NCBI GenBank assembly: GCA_048013815.1
Contig: CM106586.1
Span: forward strand, 5,270,001 to 5,334,000
Direction: 5' to 3'
Length of the DNA stretch: 64,000 nucleotides
Source: Setoptus koraiensis
Taxonomy: Eukaryota; Arthropoda
Part shown: positions 44,525 through 55,969 of the stretch, piece by piece
Position numbering within the stretch: the stretch's first letter is position 1
Layout of the letters: every line of letters begins with the position of its first letter
The notes under the pieces: generated by a model
Database searches by the model: none
The model's input: only the letters and a program-made list of their open reading frames with translations
What the model was told of the DNA's origin: nothing
Made by a program: the position numbers and the translations under genes

Positions 44525-46231
44525 CGAACGAGATATGATGATATGTTGCCACCAATCAGACAGTTTATCCGTTTTTGCGCACAATTGGTGAAAAAAAAAA
44601 GTGTGAAATCACAAGTTTAGCGGATCGTCGTTGAATTAAACAAATTTCGCAGCAGCTATTCGCAACATCTGTTAGTTTATTTTATGTCGATGCCATCGAA
44701 TGCAATACACGGACTGTTTTTCAACAAGTCGACTTGCAAACAAGCCGAAAAGCTCCCTCTTTCGCGTGCAAATTTTCTCCGCCATTTCGGGTCTCGCTTC
44801 TTTGGGCCCTCGATCGTCTTTGGTCTGTTCTCTCGTTACTCTCAATTTCTGACTCATTCGACTATCATTCGACTATCATTCGGCTGATGTCTGATGGCGC
44901 AATCGACTGGTTGAGTGATAATTGGCACACAATTGCATCATCATTATTCAAATTATTCCGCAACAGCGGCAACAACAGCTACAGCGCCAACAACAGCAAC
45001 AGCTAGCCAAATATGTGTACATGAAAGGGTGTTCTGTGTAATGGTGACGAATAGAGAATTGGCCTATAGCTATATTTTCGTAGCTGTTGAGCCATCCATC
45101 GATAGCATGCCGGGCTTGAGCGGAAAGACTCATAGATCATGAATCAATTTAGTGCCAGAGATTATTGCCAGACGAAAATGCTGCTGTTGCTGTTGTTGTT
45201 GTTGGTGGCGATGAATTAGTATGCAGTTATTGCGACTAGCAGTGGATTCAGACGCATCCGAAAGCTCTCAAAAGATGCGTAGGTGTCAACGGGCTGGCGA
45301 ACTCTATGACGAACGAACTGAACGTGGCTGCTTCTTTTCGGCTGTCGCTGGCTGGCTGGTTAAACAGAGTGACATCACGCAGATTGTTGTTTGTTTGTGG
45401 TAGTTTATCGTCGTCGTTTGCTTTTCGTCATCTCCATGAGATAGACACTATAGCGCAGCAGCACAAAGTGTGGCCCAAACAAAGAACAAACATGGATGCT
45501 GGCAGCAAACAGATAAAAAGAAATAGAGATTGAAATTCAAGTTCATGATCACTTTTTGCGCCAACAAACAGCCAGCGACTAACAGCAGCAGCAGCAGTTG
45601 CTGGCGGCCGACTAGTTGCGTAGGTGTGTCCCTGCCGACGTTGATGCTCGACTATCCGGGCTTCGGCTGTGGAATTTGTTGGGCGACGAAGGGTGGTGCT
45701 TTCTCTCTGGCTGGGGCTGCTGCCGTTGTCGCCCGTCTACAACTAGACAAGCGATGCAGCTAGACAGGCGATAGAATTAGACAAGTGATAGAATTAGACA
45801 AGCAAAGGAGGCTTTTGTAAAGGGATAACTCTCTGGGAAAAACTCTCGCTCTCTCGAACGCAATTTGCAATAGTTTGCGTGGAGGCGCCACATAGCCAGT
45901 GTGTGCCGTACAGTCAGAGCAGTTAGAAACAACTTGTCGTTGGTGATGACGACGACGGCAACGACAATAATAGATTTTCGTTAAACCAACAGCCATTGTG
46001 TGCGCTATTGCGACGATACGTGATTCGTTAGATTCGTAGATTGTGTTTTGTTTTTTTCAGGCCACCAGTCGTGCGACTAGAAACAACGCAGTTCAACAGT
46101 CCAAACAATCCAACGGAACTTGATCATTAATTTAATTAGCGCCAATTCCGCAAGCTAATCAGTTTTGCCAGCAGCGACAGTCCGAGCTCAGAAGACAACA
46201 ACCAAGCGACAACAAACACCCCACACAGAGC
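44525..46231. other. Spacer upstream of the CAP-Gly gene
   Basis: No gene recognised. It includes CAG/CAA-rich patches (about 44960-45005 and 45585-45600), a 17 bp tandem repeat at 45748-45798, and the probable 5' UTR of the CAP-Gly gene just before 46232. Confidence 0.5.
45748..45798. repeat. 17 bp tandem repeat, 3 copies
   Basis: Three consecutive 17 bp units of the form CARGYGATAGAATTAGA, the first copy more diverged. Confidence 0.8.
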
Positions 46232-48190
46232 ATGTCCGGTCAGCGTTTTCACGATACGCCCGGTCTGCCCAGACGTGAGTAGCAATTTATTCTCTATTCT
46301 TTGTTCTCTCAACGAAACCATTGTCTCGCAACAACACTAACCAAGCCAAAATTGACCCCTCTCTCTCTCACCGTGCGCAGCGGTCGACGACGGCTACGAC
46401 TTTATCGTCGGCGACAGAGTCTACGTAGACGGCGACAAGCCGGCAGCGGTAGCCTACGTGGGCGAAGTGAAATTCGCCGTCGGCGATTGGGCCGGAGTGG
46501 TTCTCGAGGAGCCGCTGGGCAAGCACAACGGCACCGTCAACGGCACAGAATATTTTCAGTGTGAGCCTTTGCACGGCATCTTCGTCAGAATGCATCGTCT
46601 CACCAGGTACCCGACAAGAGGCAGCGCTAGCAGAAATGAGGAACCGGATGAGCAAATTGGGCAGCCAAGCACCAGCACCACCACTCGATCGGTTCGTTAC
46701 AATCCGACCCCGATAACCGAGCGGCTGAGCGGTCGCTCATCGTCGGCGTCGTCGCCCACTCAGCGCAGGTCGGCGCTGAAATCGCCCTCGCGCCAACCAA
46801 CTGAAACAGCGACAGCACCATCGACCAGTTACAGTAGCAACTACTTGAACGAGGACAACAAAGCGGACGACGACAACGACAACTTGAATCCCAGCAACTG
46901 GTACAAACGTCAGAATGCCCTCGATGACGATTTTGCGACGCCGCATCACGAGCCGCGCTCCTTGAGTCGCGACTCCAACAGATCGGGACACTCGAGCCAA
47001 TTGAGCGGTCACTACACGTCGCCTGACCGACTGAGATCTGCGAGCAAGAGCAACACAATGTTGCACAAGTACTCGTCGTCGCGAACACCGACCCCTGTAT
47101 CGGTTTCGCCGGCTCCGTTGCGCCGCCAAACATCCGCTCTGACTAGATCATCAAGACTGGACAGTAGCACCAAAGACGAGGAGCATTTGCTGACGCCCGC
47201 CACCAAATCTGTTAGCGACGCGTACGTGCCAACGTATAGACGGGCCCCAACTCCCGACAGTTCGTTGAGATTGGGCAGCCGAGTGGTGGTCAACTCTAGC
47301 CAGGGCCTCTTGTCGGGAATATTGCGCTTCGTTGGTACGACTTCTTTCGCCTCGGGTCAATGGGCCGGAGTGGAACTGGACGAGCCCGTGGGCAAAAACG
47401 ACGGCTCCTCTATGGGCAGAAGGTGAGTCTAATTAATTATAATTGCCAATGCACGCATCAACATGCTAGCAAACGTAGCATCATGTCGAGCGGCATAATA
47501 ACATTTTCTCAAACTTCCTTCATCTTTTACATCGCAATCAACACGATCGCTGCAAATCATCACAGATACTTTATCTGCCCTAAGAACTACGGCATTTTTG
47601 TGCCAGTATTCAAGGTGAGCAATGAATACTCGACAAGCGTTGGTCGCGACAGGGCTGTGTCGCCGTCACCATTGCGTAGCGCCACGTTTAGTCGCCCGAG
47701 CTCTAGAAATAGCAGAAGTTATAGTAGTTTGTCCACAGACAGAGCACCAGCAACAAAAAACAAACCCAGATCCACCATTCGAAGACCTATTTTCACGAGC
47801 CCCTGCATGCTTCACGGAACCACTGAGCCAAAAACAATAACCACCAGGACAACAACAACTCGAACTCGTACAATACCCATAGAGAGAGAATCGCCGCCGC
47901 TTAGACGATACAAATCATCATTGTCAAGACTAGACACAAATGATTCGTATGACGAACCATACAAATCAACGCGTCGAGACTCATTGGAAAGAGATTTCGA
48001 TACGGATTTCGACAAGCGTTTCAGCAAAAATTTTGATGATGATTTCGATAAGGACTTCGACAAAGATTTCGAAATCGCAAGACTGACCCCGTTGTCGCCA
48101 GCAATCGACAAATATTTCAGTAGCTCGAAAAAGAACACCTCATCTAGTTATTCTTCGTCTCGCTTGGTCGACTATTCCGACATGTATTAA
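46232..48190 (+). CDS. CLIP-type protein with two CAP-Gly domains, 3 exons
   Basis: Exons 46232-46274, 46381-47422 and 47566-48190 join in phases 1 and 2 to 569 residues. The short first exon encodes MSGQRFHDTPGLPR and is missed if only long frames are used. CAP-Gly 1 (about residues 20-90) has VGDWAGVVLEEPLGKHNGTV and CEPLHGIFV. CAP-Gly 2 (about 335-400) has SGQWAGVELDEPVGKNDGS and the splice-spanning YFICPKNYGIFVP. Ser/Arg-rich linkers flank both, as in CLIP-170/CLIP-190, which track microtubule plus ends. The C-terminus has an alternating Asp/Phe block (DFDKDFDKDFE) and ends SDMY. The long coiled coil and zinc knuckles of CLIP-170 are absent, so it resembles a short CLIP or a truncated isoform. 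Confidence 0.88.
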
Positions 48191-49794
48191 TTGATGCGAT
48201 CTGATGTGCAAATTGGACACACAAGTGCAATTCATTCGCAATGCCTATCTGTGACGTCGCATTGAAACCATTTAACCATCTACTAACTGTAACAGAAAAC
48301 TGGATGGACACCACTAACCATACTCAATCATTATGTACACAGTAAAATTTACAAAGTAAACATAATAATGAATACTGTACTCAAACTAAACATATATTTT
48401 CAATTTGTTTCGTGCCATATAGCAAACGACAACCGAGAGATCCATCCCGGCCCAACAAAATAGACTGGCCAATACTAGAGGCCAATCTATGCGCTAATAA
48501 TAAATCGCTGATCGCAGCCATCGTTGGTTACAATTAAAACGCCGATCTGTTTTTCACTCTCTTCTTTGCTGTTAGTATTCTGAGGTCTCCTCGAGGAGGC
48601 ATATATTTGATAGGCTTACTGAAAATTAACCCAACTCACCTGTCGAGTAATCAAATGGGTAAGTGAAATGATAAACGCGCGAGCTTTCGCATAGACTACT
48701 TGCTACCATATGAAGGCTTTTGTGCGACTCTACACGCGAATTATCATTTGGCTGGTTGTCATCATAATGGCAACTATCTATTCAACTATCAGTTGTTGGC
48801 GACTTTCTTCATCATTTGAACTCGTTAAAATCATTTGGACTTCCAGCAACATAAGTCCCGGAGGTTTCGTAAAATATTCGAAGCTGCTTTGATTGATCAT
48901 AGTCTAGAAGTCCAAGAAATATCGAGAAACTCGATAGAACTCACATGCAGCGCTAATTATGAGTTAAATCGGATGACGACCGCATAAAGTATTGCCATGA
49001 AAAAACCATAACTCCACCATGATTTACTGAATAAGATGGCACCCGAAAAAAGTTTCTTCTATAACTGTGCGAAATCTGTGCAACTATGCCACTATTTTGT
49101 TTGTTCACATGTTCATCAGATGTTTGGTGTTTGAATGGAAGCGATGTTAGAGTGAGTTTCGAGAAAGAACTCTAAAGAGGCGCTGCGAACTCTGCTCGGT
49201 GCATTGATTAGCGGACACCAAACCCCTTTAAATGTTTGTGTCTAGACTCTAGAGTGGGCTCTTGCAGCGAGAGTCTTGCTGGTTTTCTTGGCTTGTGTAT
49301 GTTTAGTTTAGTTTGCTCTCGCAATACTCATTGAAAGCAATGAGCGCCCTCAGACGTTTCTTTTTACAACCTATTCACTGGCCAGCGATAGTAAACACTA
49401 ACACAACACTGTGCCACTAACAGGCGCAAGTCCAGTTTTGTTGTGGCTTGGATACGTTGTTGACGTTGCAAATCAGCAGACAAATATACTGATTATATAA
49501 TTAGAATCAGCATTATTTATCTTGTTTATATTCTGTCTATCATACAGTATAAAACAATTTCCAAAAGATCCATCAATAAGTATTTATGTACATATAAATA
49601 GTTATTTTCCTCTTCTTTTCCCCGACAACTCTCAAATCAACTATTTTACAATTTTTGAGAGATTCAGAGCTATTACCTGGATTGTGCCACCAAACGAGAC
49701 AACGACAAGCACAACAAAAACAACAACATTGTACATGACGACTGTTTGAGGATGTAGTCAGGTGTATCGGTAGGTTTATTGCACATAATCTAGG
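48191..49794. other. Spacer between CAP-Gly and DDHD genes
   Basis: No gene recognised on either strand. Short frames (48710-48892, 49522-49749) lack family resemblance. It should contain the CAP-Gly 3' UTR and the DDHD promoter. Confidence 0.5.
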
Positions 49795-52704
49795 ATGTCA
49801 AGCAGCAATAACAAACGAGACACATCAATTAAAAGGTCTAAACAAAAGAAAAAAACATTTCACTCTCCGAAGCCAGACGACAGCGCCAACGACGAATCTC
49901 AGCAACCTAGCCCGTCTATCGTGAAATCCAAATCAGCTCATAACATTACTCATAATCAAACTAGTCGTAACACGAATGAATCATCATTCGCAAGCACAAT
50001 AAATATTGATATGGTAAATAAAAGGCAATCAGAGCAGGACGAAAAATTAATTGATGCAACTAATAAGAGAAAATTGTTGGAGCAGATGCGATCGGAAAAA
50101 TTGTCTAGATCTAGTTCACAGCACAATGATAGCAGTATTAGTCAAGGATCTTCAGAATCGCAGTATTATAGCATGAACAATTCCTCTACTCTATCCGATG
50201 TACAAAATGAATTATTGATCTCCGATAGTCAAACAGAATTGACGAATGTGCCCAATCGCAAGCAAAGAAGTTCGTCATTGAGTCAGACTTGCACAAATAA
50301 CAGCGATTCAAATAGTCTGTCATGTATAGATTTAAGTCAATACAAGCCAGTGGAATATCATTGGTTCTACTCTGGGAAAAAAGATGTAGATCAAGTATTG
50401 TCGCCTTTTAGTTTTCTAGACTCAAAGAAACTTGAAGACGCCTATGTTCAATTGTTGGATGATAAATCGAAAGAGTCAGAGGAATCGACTACTAACAACA
50501 ACAATCTTGTTAGGAAATCACCTGAGAAATATATTGTTAGCACCGATGGCGGCCGTTACGATGTTGATCTCGTCAAATTTATTAGACAGGCCGTTTATTG
50601 GCGTGATGAGGAATCAGTCGTTCAGCGCTGCTCTTGGTTTTATAAAAAAGACGGTTTTAGCCGTTACGAGCCTTACAATGAGGAAATGTGCATTACATTG
50701 GAGAAATATTATAAAGCTTGCGCAATAAGCAATGACTGGAATAAGCGCTACAGTCTTTCAGCGAAGGAACTATTAATAATAAACGGACCAACTCATTTCG
50801 TGCACTATGATCAATGTTGCAAAGAAGAGTGGCTTTCCATGGCAGAGAATCCGTACTCTCCTAGACAGGTACACCGTGGAGCTAATGAAATATTTAATAT
50901 AGAAATAGGCGAGCCAGCTCACGATCAGATAGACCATCTTATATTTTTCATACACGGTGTTGGCGGTGTCTGTGATGTAAGGTTTAGATCATGCGTTGAG
51001 GTTGTTAATGACTTTCGGAAGATAGCCAACAATCTGCTTGCGTCATCTTCAGGTGGTACAATATTAAGAAATGATGGCTCCAAGAAATCCTTCTCATCTA
51101 GCTCTACAGGCAAATTAGTCTCTCCCAGAACTAGCACAGGTCAGGTGAGACGAATAGAATTCTTACCAATATCGTGGCATTCTTGCACTAGAAGAGAAAT
51201 AGGAATTAATGACAGATTGAATCAAATAGCCTTGAACAGTGTGCCGAAATTAAGACAATTTCTCAATAAAGTTATCGTAGATGCCTTGTTGTACTCGTCT
51301 GGACCGATCTACTGCCAGACTATAATGGATAATGTGGGCAACGAAGTCAACAGATTATATACCTTGTTCTGTAAACGTCATCCGTCCTTTGAGGGGTCTG
51401 TATCATTGGCCGGCCATAGCCTTGGTTCGCTGATTGTTTTCGACCTATTAGCTAACCAAGTGAATCCTGATCACCACGGTATAGAAACTCCGAGCAAATA
51501 CAAAGACTTCGATACGATAGAAGAACTATTCAAAGATCTAGACCTCAGCGAATATCTCCAGAGATTCAATAGCGAAAAGATAGACATGAAGACATTGATT
51601 TTGCTCAGCGATCTGGATCTTAAAGAAATGAAGCTACCTTTGGGAGTTCGACGTAAGTTATCTACATATATTAACTTCAAAAAAATGTCTATGATACCTC
51701 GAATACAGTCAAATAGTGCAGCGGCATCGTCATCCGGAGCCACCAAAGTATCTATGGGATCTATAGAGAATATGAATACAGGCCAGTGGATGATAAATTA
51801 TCCTCAGTTGAAGTTTAAGCCTCGGTGTTTTTTTGCCTTCGGATCACCCACTCCCATGTTCCTCACAGCAAGAGGAGTAGAGAATTTCAACTCGGAATAC
51901 AAACTGCCCACTTGCGACAAGATGCTTAACATATTTCATCCCTACGATCCCATCGCGTATCGAATGGAACCTCTAATAGATACAAGATTTGCTTACATTA
52001 AGCCAGTTTTGATACCACATCATCGGGGAGGCAAACGTATACATCTTCAGCTTCGCGACGGATTTGCCAAAGTTGGTTCAGATTTGAAACACAGAATAAT
52101 GGGTTCCCTCAAAAGCACTTGGTCTAATCTCAGTGATTTCACCAGATTCAGCTCAGCGTCTACTCCAGTGGAACCTCCAAATGTTATAGGAGAAGAAATG
52201 ATCGATATGTCTACTAAAAACAATACTCAGAATCAACCAGACAAGTCGGAATGTCATCAAACTGGTCGAACCAAGCACGAAAGAAACAATGCTGGTGGCA
52301 CAAGGACAATCAAAAAAAGTCTCTCTGATACAGGTATGAATCCCCAGAGTTCTTTCAATTGTAAAGCCACAATAGACGAAGAAAATTTAACGCATAACAC
52401 AGACAATGTAGATGATAACGATGAGGTATTCAAACAGGGTAAAAAGGAGTTTGACGAAAAGAATTATAATGATGACATTCCAAAAAATATGGGAAAACTG
52501 AATCAAGGTCGTCGTGTAGATTTTGTCTTACAAGAAAAGCCCATAGAATACATGTTCAATGAGTACGTGTTTGCATTCACTTCTCACGCTAATTACTGGC
52601 AGAATGAAGACTCTGCCATGATAATGCTCAACGAGATTTATCAGGCGGACGACATCCAAATGTTTGACTACTTCGATGAACCAAGCAAGTCCACAGCAGA
52701 TTGA
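49795..52704 (+). CDS. DDHD-domain intracellular phospholipase/lipase (DDHD2/SEC23IP type)
   Basis: This is a 969-residue single-exon protein. DDHD enzymes are intracellular phospholipase A1 or triacylglycerol lipases at ER-Golgi membranes. Residues 1-175 are disordered and Ser-rich. A WWE-like region covers about 180-310 (YHWFYSGKKD ... YIVSTDGGRYDVDL). The lipase core has HLIFFIHGVGG and EFLPISWHS, with the nucleophile Ser542 in AGHSLGSL. A SAM domain follows at about 570-630 (LDLSEYLQRFNSEKIDMKTL). The DDHD domain starts near CFFAFGSPTPMFL, with Asp in FHPYDPIAYRMEPL and His in FAFTSHANYW completing the likely triad. A disordered insert of about 130 residues splits the DDHD domain before the last catalytic block. 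AATAAA lies near 52960. Confidence 0.95.
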   Translation: MSSSNNKRDTSIKRSKQKKKTFHSPKPDDSANDESQQPSPSIVKSKSAHNITHNQTSRNTNESSFASTINIDMVNKRQSEQDEKLIDATNKRKLLEQMRSEKLSRSSSQHNDSSISQGSSESQYYSMNNSSTLSDVQNELLISDSQTELTNVPNRKQRSSSLSQTCTNNSDSNSLSCIDLSQYKPVEYHWFYSGKKDVDQVLSPFSFLDSKKLEDAYVQLLDDKSKESEESTTNNNNLVRKSPEKYIVSTDGGRYDVDLVKFIRQAVYWRDEESVVQRCSWFYKKDGFSRYEPYNEEMCITLEKYYKACAISNDWNKRYSLSAKELLIINGPTHFVHYDQCCKEEWLSMAENPYSPRQVHRGANEIFNIEIGEPAHDQIDHLIFFIHGVGGVCDVRFRSCVEVVNDFRKIANNLLASSSGGTILRNDGSKKSFSSSSTGKLVSPRTSTGQVRRIEFLPISWHSCTRREIGINDRLNQIALNSVPKLRQFLNKVIVDALLYSSGPIYCQTIMDNVGNEVNRLYTLFCKRHPSFEGSVSLAGHSLGSLIVFDLLANQVNPDHHGIETPSKYKDFDTIEELFKDLDLSEYLQRFNSEKIDMKTLILLSDLDLKEMKLPLGVRRKLSTYINFKKMSMIPRIQSNSAAASSSGATKVSMGSIENMNTGQWMINYPQLKFKPRCFFAFGSPTPMFLTARGVENFNSEYKLPTCDKMLNIFHPYDPIAYRMEPLIDTRFAYIKPVLIPHHRGGKRIHLQLRDGFAKVGSDLKHRIMGSLKSTWSNLSDFTRFSSASTPVEPPNVIGEEMIDMSTKNNTQNQPDKSECHQTGRTKHERNNAGGTRTIKKSLSDTGMNPQSSFNCKATIDEENLTHNTDNVDDNDEVFKQGKKEFDEKNYNDDIPKNMGKLNQGRRVDFVLQEKPIEYMFNEYVFAFTSHANYWQNEDSAMIMLNEIYQADDIQMFDYFDEPSKSTAD

Positions 52705-53004
52705 TAAAATCTGTTTGAACAACTTCAGCACTAGATGCCGAATCAGTATTAATAGTTGGAGAGATCTTACTTAGTTGTATTAAATTAACAAGATGACAAT
52801 ACTCAATCAACCTCTTTTTTGACTTCACCATCTTGGTGTGCATTCATCTTGGTGTAATCGAAGAGGCTGTCTAGCAGAATGAACTTCAAAAATACAACGA
52901 ATTTAATGGAAATGCCTAGAAGGATAGTTGATTAAATTAAAAAGTAATTTTATGACAAAATAAAATCGTTATCTATGCCAGACTTATACATAAAGTATTC
53001 TTAA
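52705..53004. other. Convergent 3' UTR spacer
   Basis: This 300 bp stretch between the stops of the DDHD gene (plus) and UFSP2 (minus) has an AATAAA for the plus-strand gene near 52960. Nothing else is seen. Confidence 0.5.
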
Positions 53005-55023
53005 TCAATAGTCTCGTGGCTTTTGAGGCATGCACAAATTGTAAAAAGAGTTCTTGTCCCAAAATGAAGACTTTTTCCAGCCGCACCAGCCCTTCTTGTG
53101 AATTATTGATAGATCTTCAGCCCCAGTGTAGTGAGGGTCTAATATCAGGTAACTAACATCACCGTTCTTTTCATTAAAGTCTACTCCAATAATGGTATGG
53201 GCCAAGACGCCACCTCCGATCATGATAGGCGTAGATTGTTGCTCGAAATGTTGTATCAACTCTCTGGCTTTGTAAACTAACTCACTCCCTGAGCTCACTG
53301 CCATTATCTTTGACTCAATACCGTATAATTGGCTCAGAACATAACATACCTCCTGTGATCCAATCCAATTTGAGCTTCCAACGAAACTTTTCTGTTTATC
53401 GCCTACATCCACTAATGCTTGTTGTATTTCTTCATGGGTCGGAACTCTATCTAGATAATTACTCTTGGAAGAGGGACTGTCAAGCTGCGACAGGTAGCCC
53501 TGATGCATGAACCATGATACTATTGTTTGTAATGATCTATAAGCACATCCCCAGCCACTATCATTTTTACCATCTTGCATGTAGTGGTGATATGTGTAAG
53601 TGCCATCGATAGTTTTCTTCAAGCCTCCCTTTATTCCTGAATCGAGACCCAAGTGCACATTGCATAGATATCCGGCGGATTGTTCGACATTTTGTGTCAA
53701 ACTAAAGTTATTTGCGATTCTAAATGTAGGCTTATCTAGAGGAAGAATGAATGTTTCGTGCAAAGTTCTCCTCGCCTCTTTTGTCTTGATCCGGCGAGCT
53801 TCATTGTTAATATTGGAGTCTATACTCTTATCTGATGCAAATGTGGTAGATATAAAGTGGGATACACCATTCGGTTTAAAGTTGAACGGGCAAGGTCTGT
53901 AAAATGGCACTTCAGCATCAACATAGAAATCTGTCAAAGTTTTTTGCACCGAATCTAGTTGACTTTTTAGGCAATGGACCAGTGTTTTGCAAGTTTTGGA
54001 CAGAGGGTCTTTCATGTGGACATAAGTGTAGACCTCAAGAGGTTGAATGTAATGTGGTTGTGATTCATCGTATCTCAGATCAATCTTATTCATTGAGACG
54101 ACAATATCGTTTTCGAGTACGCTAAATTCTAAAGTCTCACGTTGCTCCCTGGCTTTGTTCCTCCATTTCACTACGAGTTTTTCCAGATCTTTTTTGCTGG
54201 TATTGGGTAGATAATCCCCTGAGTTCTTGACACTGTCCGGTGGATCTAAGCTATCATATAAACCCTCCGTCAATCCAGTTAGTTTGTTTAACTGTTTCGG
54301 GTAGTCCAATCTCAAAGAGGAATTGTCTAGCTGTATGAGACATGATGCCTCAAGAGATTCTTGTGCTTGTTTAATTGCTGCCGTGATGTCCTCTTTAGTG
54401 AGAGAGGGAGGCTTCTTGCCCAAATCAAATACTCTCAACTTTAGGTTGGCTTTAATAATTGCTATTGCACTGTGGGCGAATATCTTATTATCCTCTACAA
54501 TATTAAAGTCGCAGCCTTTGATCAGTTCCTGAGTCTTGGTGCACAAGTATTTAGCCTTGAGCTTGTCTGTTAGCTCCTGATCCGGCCCATAAACAATGTG
54601 CATTTTATCTTTGTTGGTGTGAGGCAACTTAGTTTGAGCCAAATCTCTTACAAACTCCGTCCATCGATCCAAACCGATATCAGGTCTGGTATAAAACATA
54701 CCTAGAACAGCAAGATTGGCATTGTGGTTCAAGCATTCTTTTGTCATGCCTACGATAGTTGTTACAGGACCAATATCAAAGCCAAGCAGATAGCCTACGT
54801 CAACTTTGTCTGTTCCACTCGGATCATTGACATTGCATAAGGCTTGAATCCTCTTAAAGTGAAATAAGTTATATTTAAGTTACAGATATCGTAGCAGTGA
54901 TGGTGGACTGACCCGACAAAAGCCTGGGCTAGATGTGATAAAATCTCGAATTCGAGTAGCAAGAGTGCTATAACTTACATTATGCAGATTTCGACTGAAT
55001 TGGAATCTTTTATTAGTAGTCAT
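53005..55023 (-). CDS. UFSP2: UFM1-specific protease 2, 2 exons
   Basis: UFSP2 is the cysteine protease that matures the ubiquitin-like modifier UFM1 and removes it from substrates such as ribosomal protein RPL26 at the ER. Exon 1 (55023-54913) encodes 37 residues; a GTCAGT...TTAAG intron of 60 bp joins it in phase 0 to exon 2 (54852-53005), for 652 residues (human UFSP2 has 469). The N-terminal domain carries insertions that explain the extra length. The peptidase domain is plain: YTYHHYMQDGKNDSGWGCAYRSLQT with Cys473, FVGSSNWIGSQEV, IMIGGGVLAHTI, LDPHYTGAEDL with Asp609 and His611, and the end GWCGWKKSSFW and YNLCMPQKP. All catalytic residues are present. Confidence 0.95.
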
Positions 55024-55969
55024 ATTGGTAGATCGTTCGCAAACAGAATAAATTAATTTAATTGCTTTTAATAATGATAATAATTGAATCCTATTGGTCG
55101 TTTACACAACAAGGCAGGGTGTCAATGACAATACCGGCTCTGCCAGCTTGATCATATGGATCACCAGCTGATTCCTGTTTATTGCGTTAGCTCGTCCCAT
55201 CAGTACGGACATTTCCAATCGCGCAGACGCAATACTGGGACAAATCTCCCGTCGAGGGAGATAGGAGGGCATGCACCATACGATGCCAGGAAAAATCTCC
55301 CCCGAGTCGAGTGGGGCCTTTTCAACAAACTAACTAACTAAAGTTTCCAATAAAGATTGAGACAATAATGAACAAAGACATAGGAATACTTGAAATATCC
55401 TTGAGAGGAAGTAGATGTTCACACCCTGATATTTCAATCGAGAAATTTCCATCCCAAAGGATCGAAAACAGAAAGTTCAAAGTGTAGCAAACTCGGCAGG
55501 GAATGCTCGATGCTTTGTTCAGGTCTATTCAGACTTCCACCGACAAGACGGAAGTCACTCTTCTCAACGAAAGGCTTAGATGAATCATGGAACACCTCAT
55601 GAGAGAACGATTCACTTTTCCAAAGTATCTTCACCCTGTTGCAATCTATCCGCTAGCTCCCTCCCTATAAATTATCTCCCGGGAGATGCCGCGGGAGGAA
55701 ACTCTCCATCTCCCGACATCATTACCACATGCACATGCTTTTGTTCGCGTGTTTTTTGGCGCCGCAAAACGAAAATAAAATGCGTGTGATGATGCGTAGC
55801 AGTTGCTTCAGATTACATATCTTTTAACAATCCTCTCTGCACCTCGATTACCTTTAATGACTAGTAAATAGACCAAATTAAGTGTACAAATCCCATAAAA
55901 GCCTATTTCTGAGTGAAATAATTTATCTCAGTAGATTGTCGTGTGAAGAAAACTACCCACACAGAAAAA
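55024..55969. other. Divergent spacer between UFSP2 and POLD1 with GGGAG foldbacks
   Basis: This 946 bp region lies between two starts and should contain both promoters. It holds clusters of short G/C foldbacks at 55246-55318 (CTCCC-GTCGA-GGGAG; CCCC-n9-GGGG) and 55674-55716 (the 14 bp palindrome ATCTCCCGGGAGAT and nearby CTCCC/GGGAG). No gene is seen. Confidence 0.5.

Noticed and set aside
46627-47133. Minus-strand frames over the CAP-Gly gene
   Set aside because: Shadows of the Ser/Arg-rich coding region; biased codon use keeps the opposite strand open.
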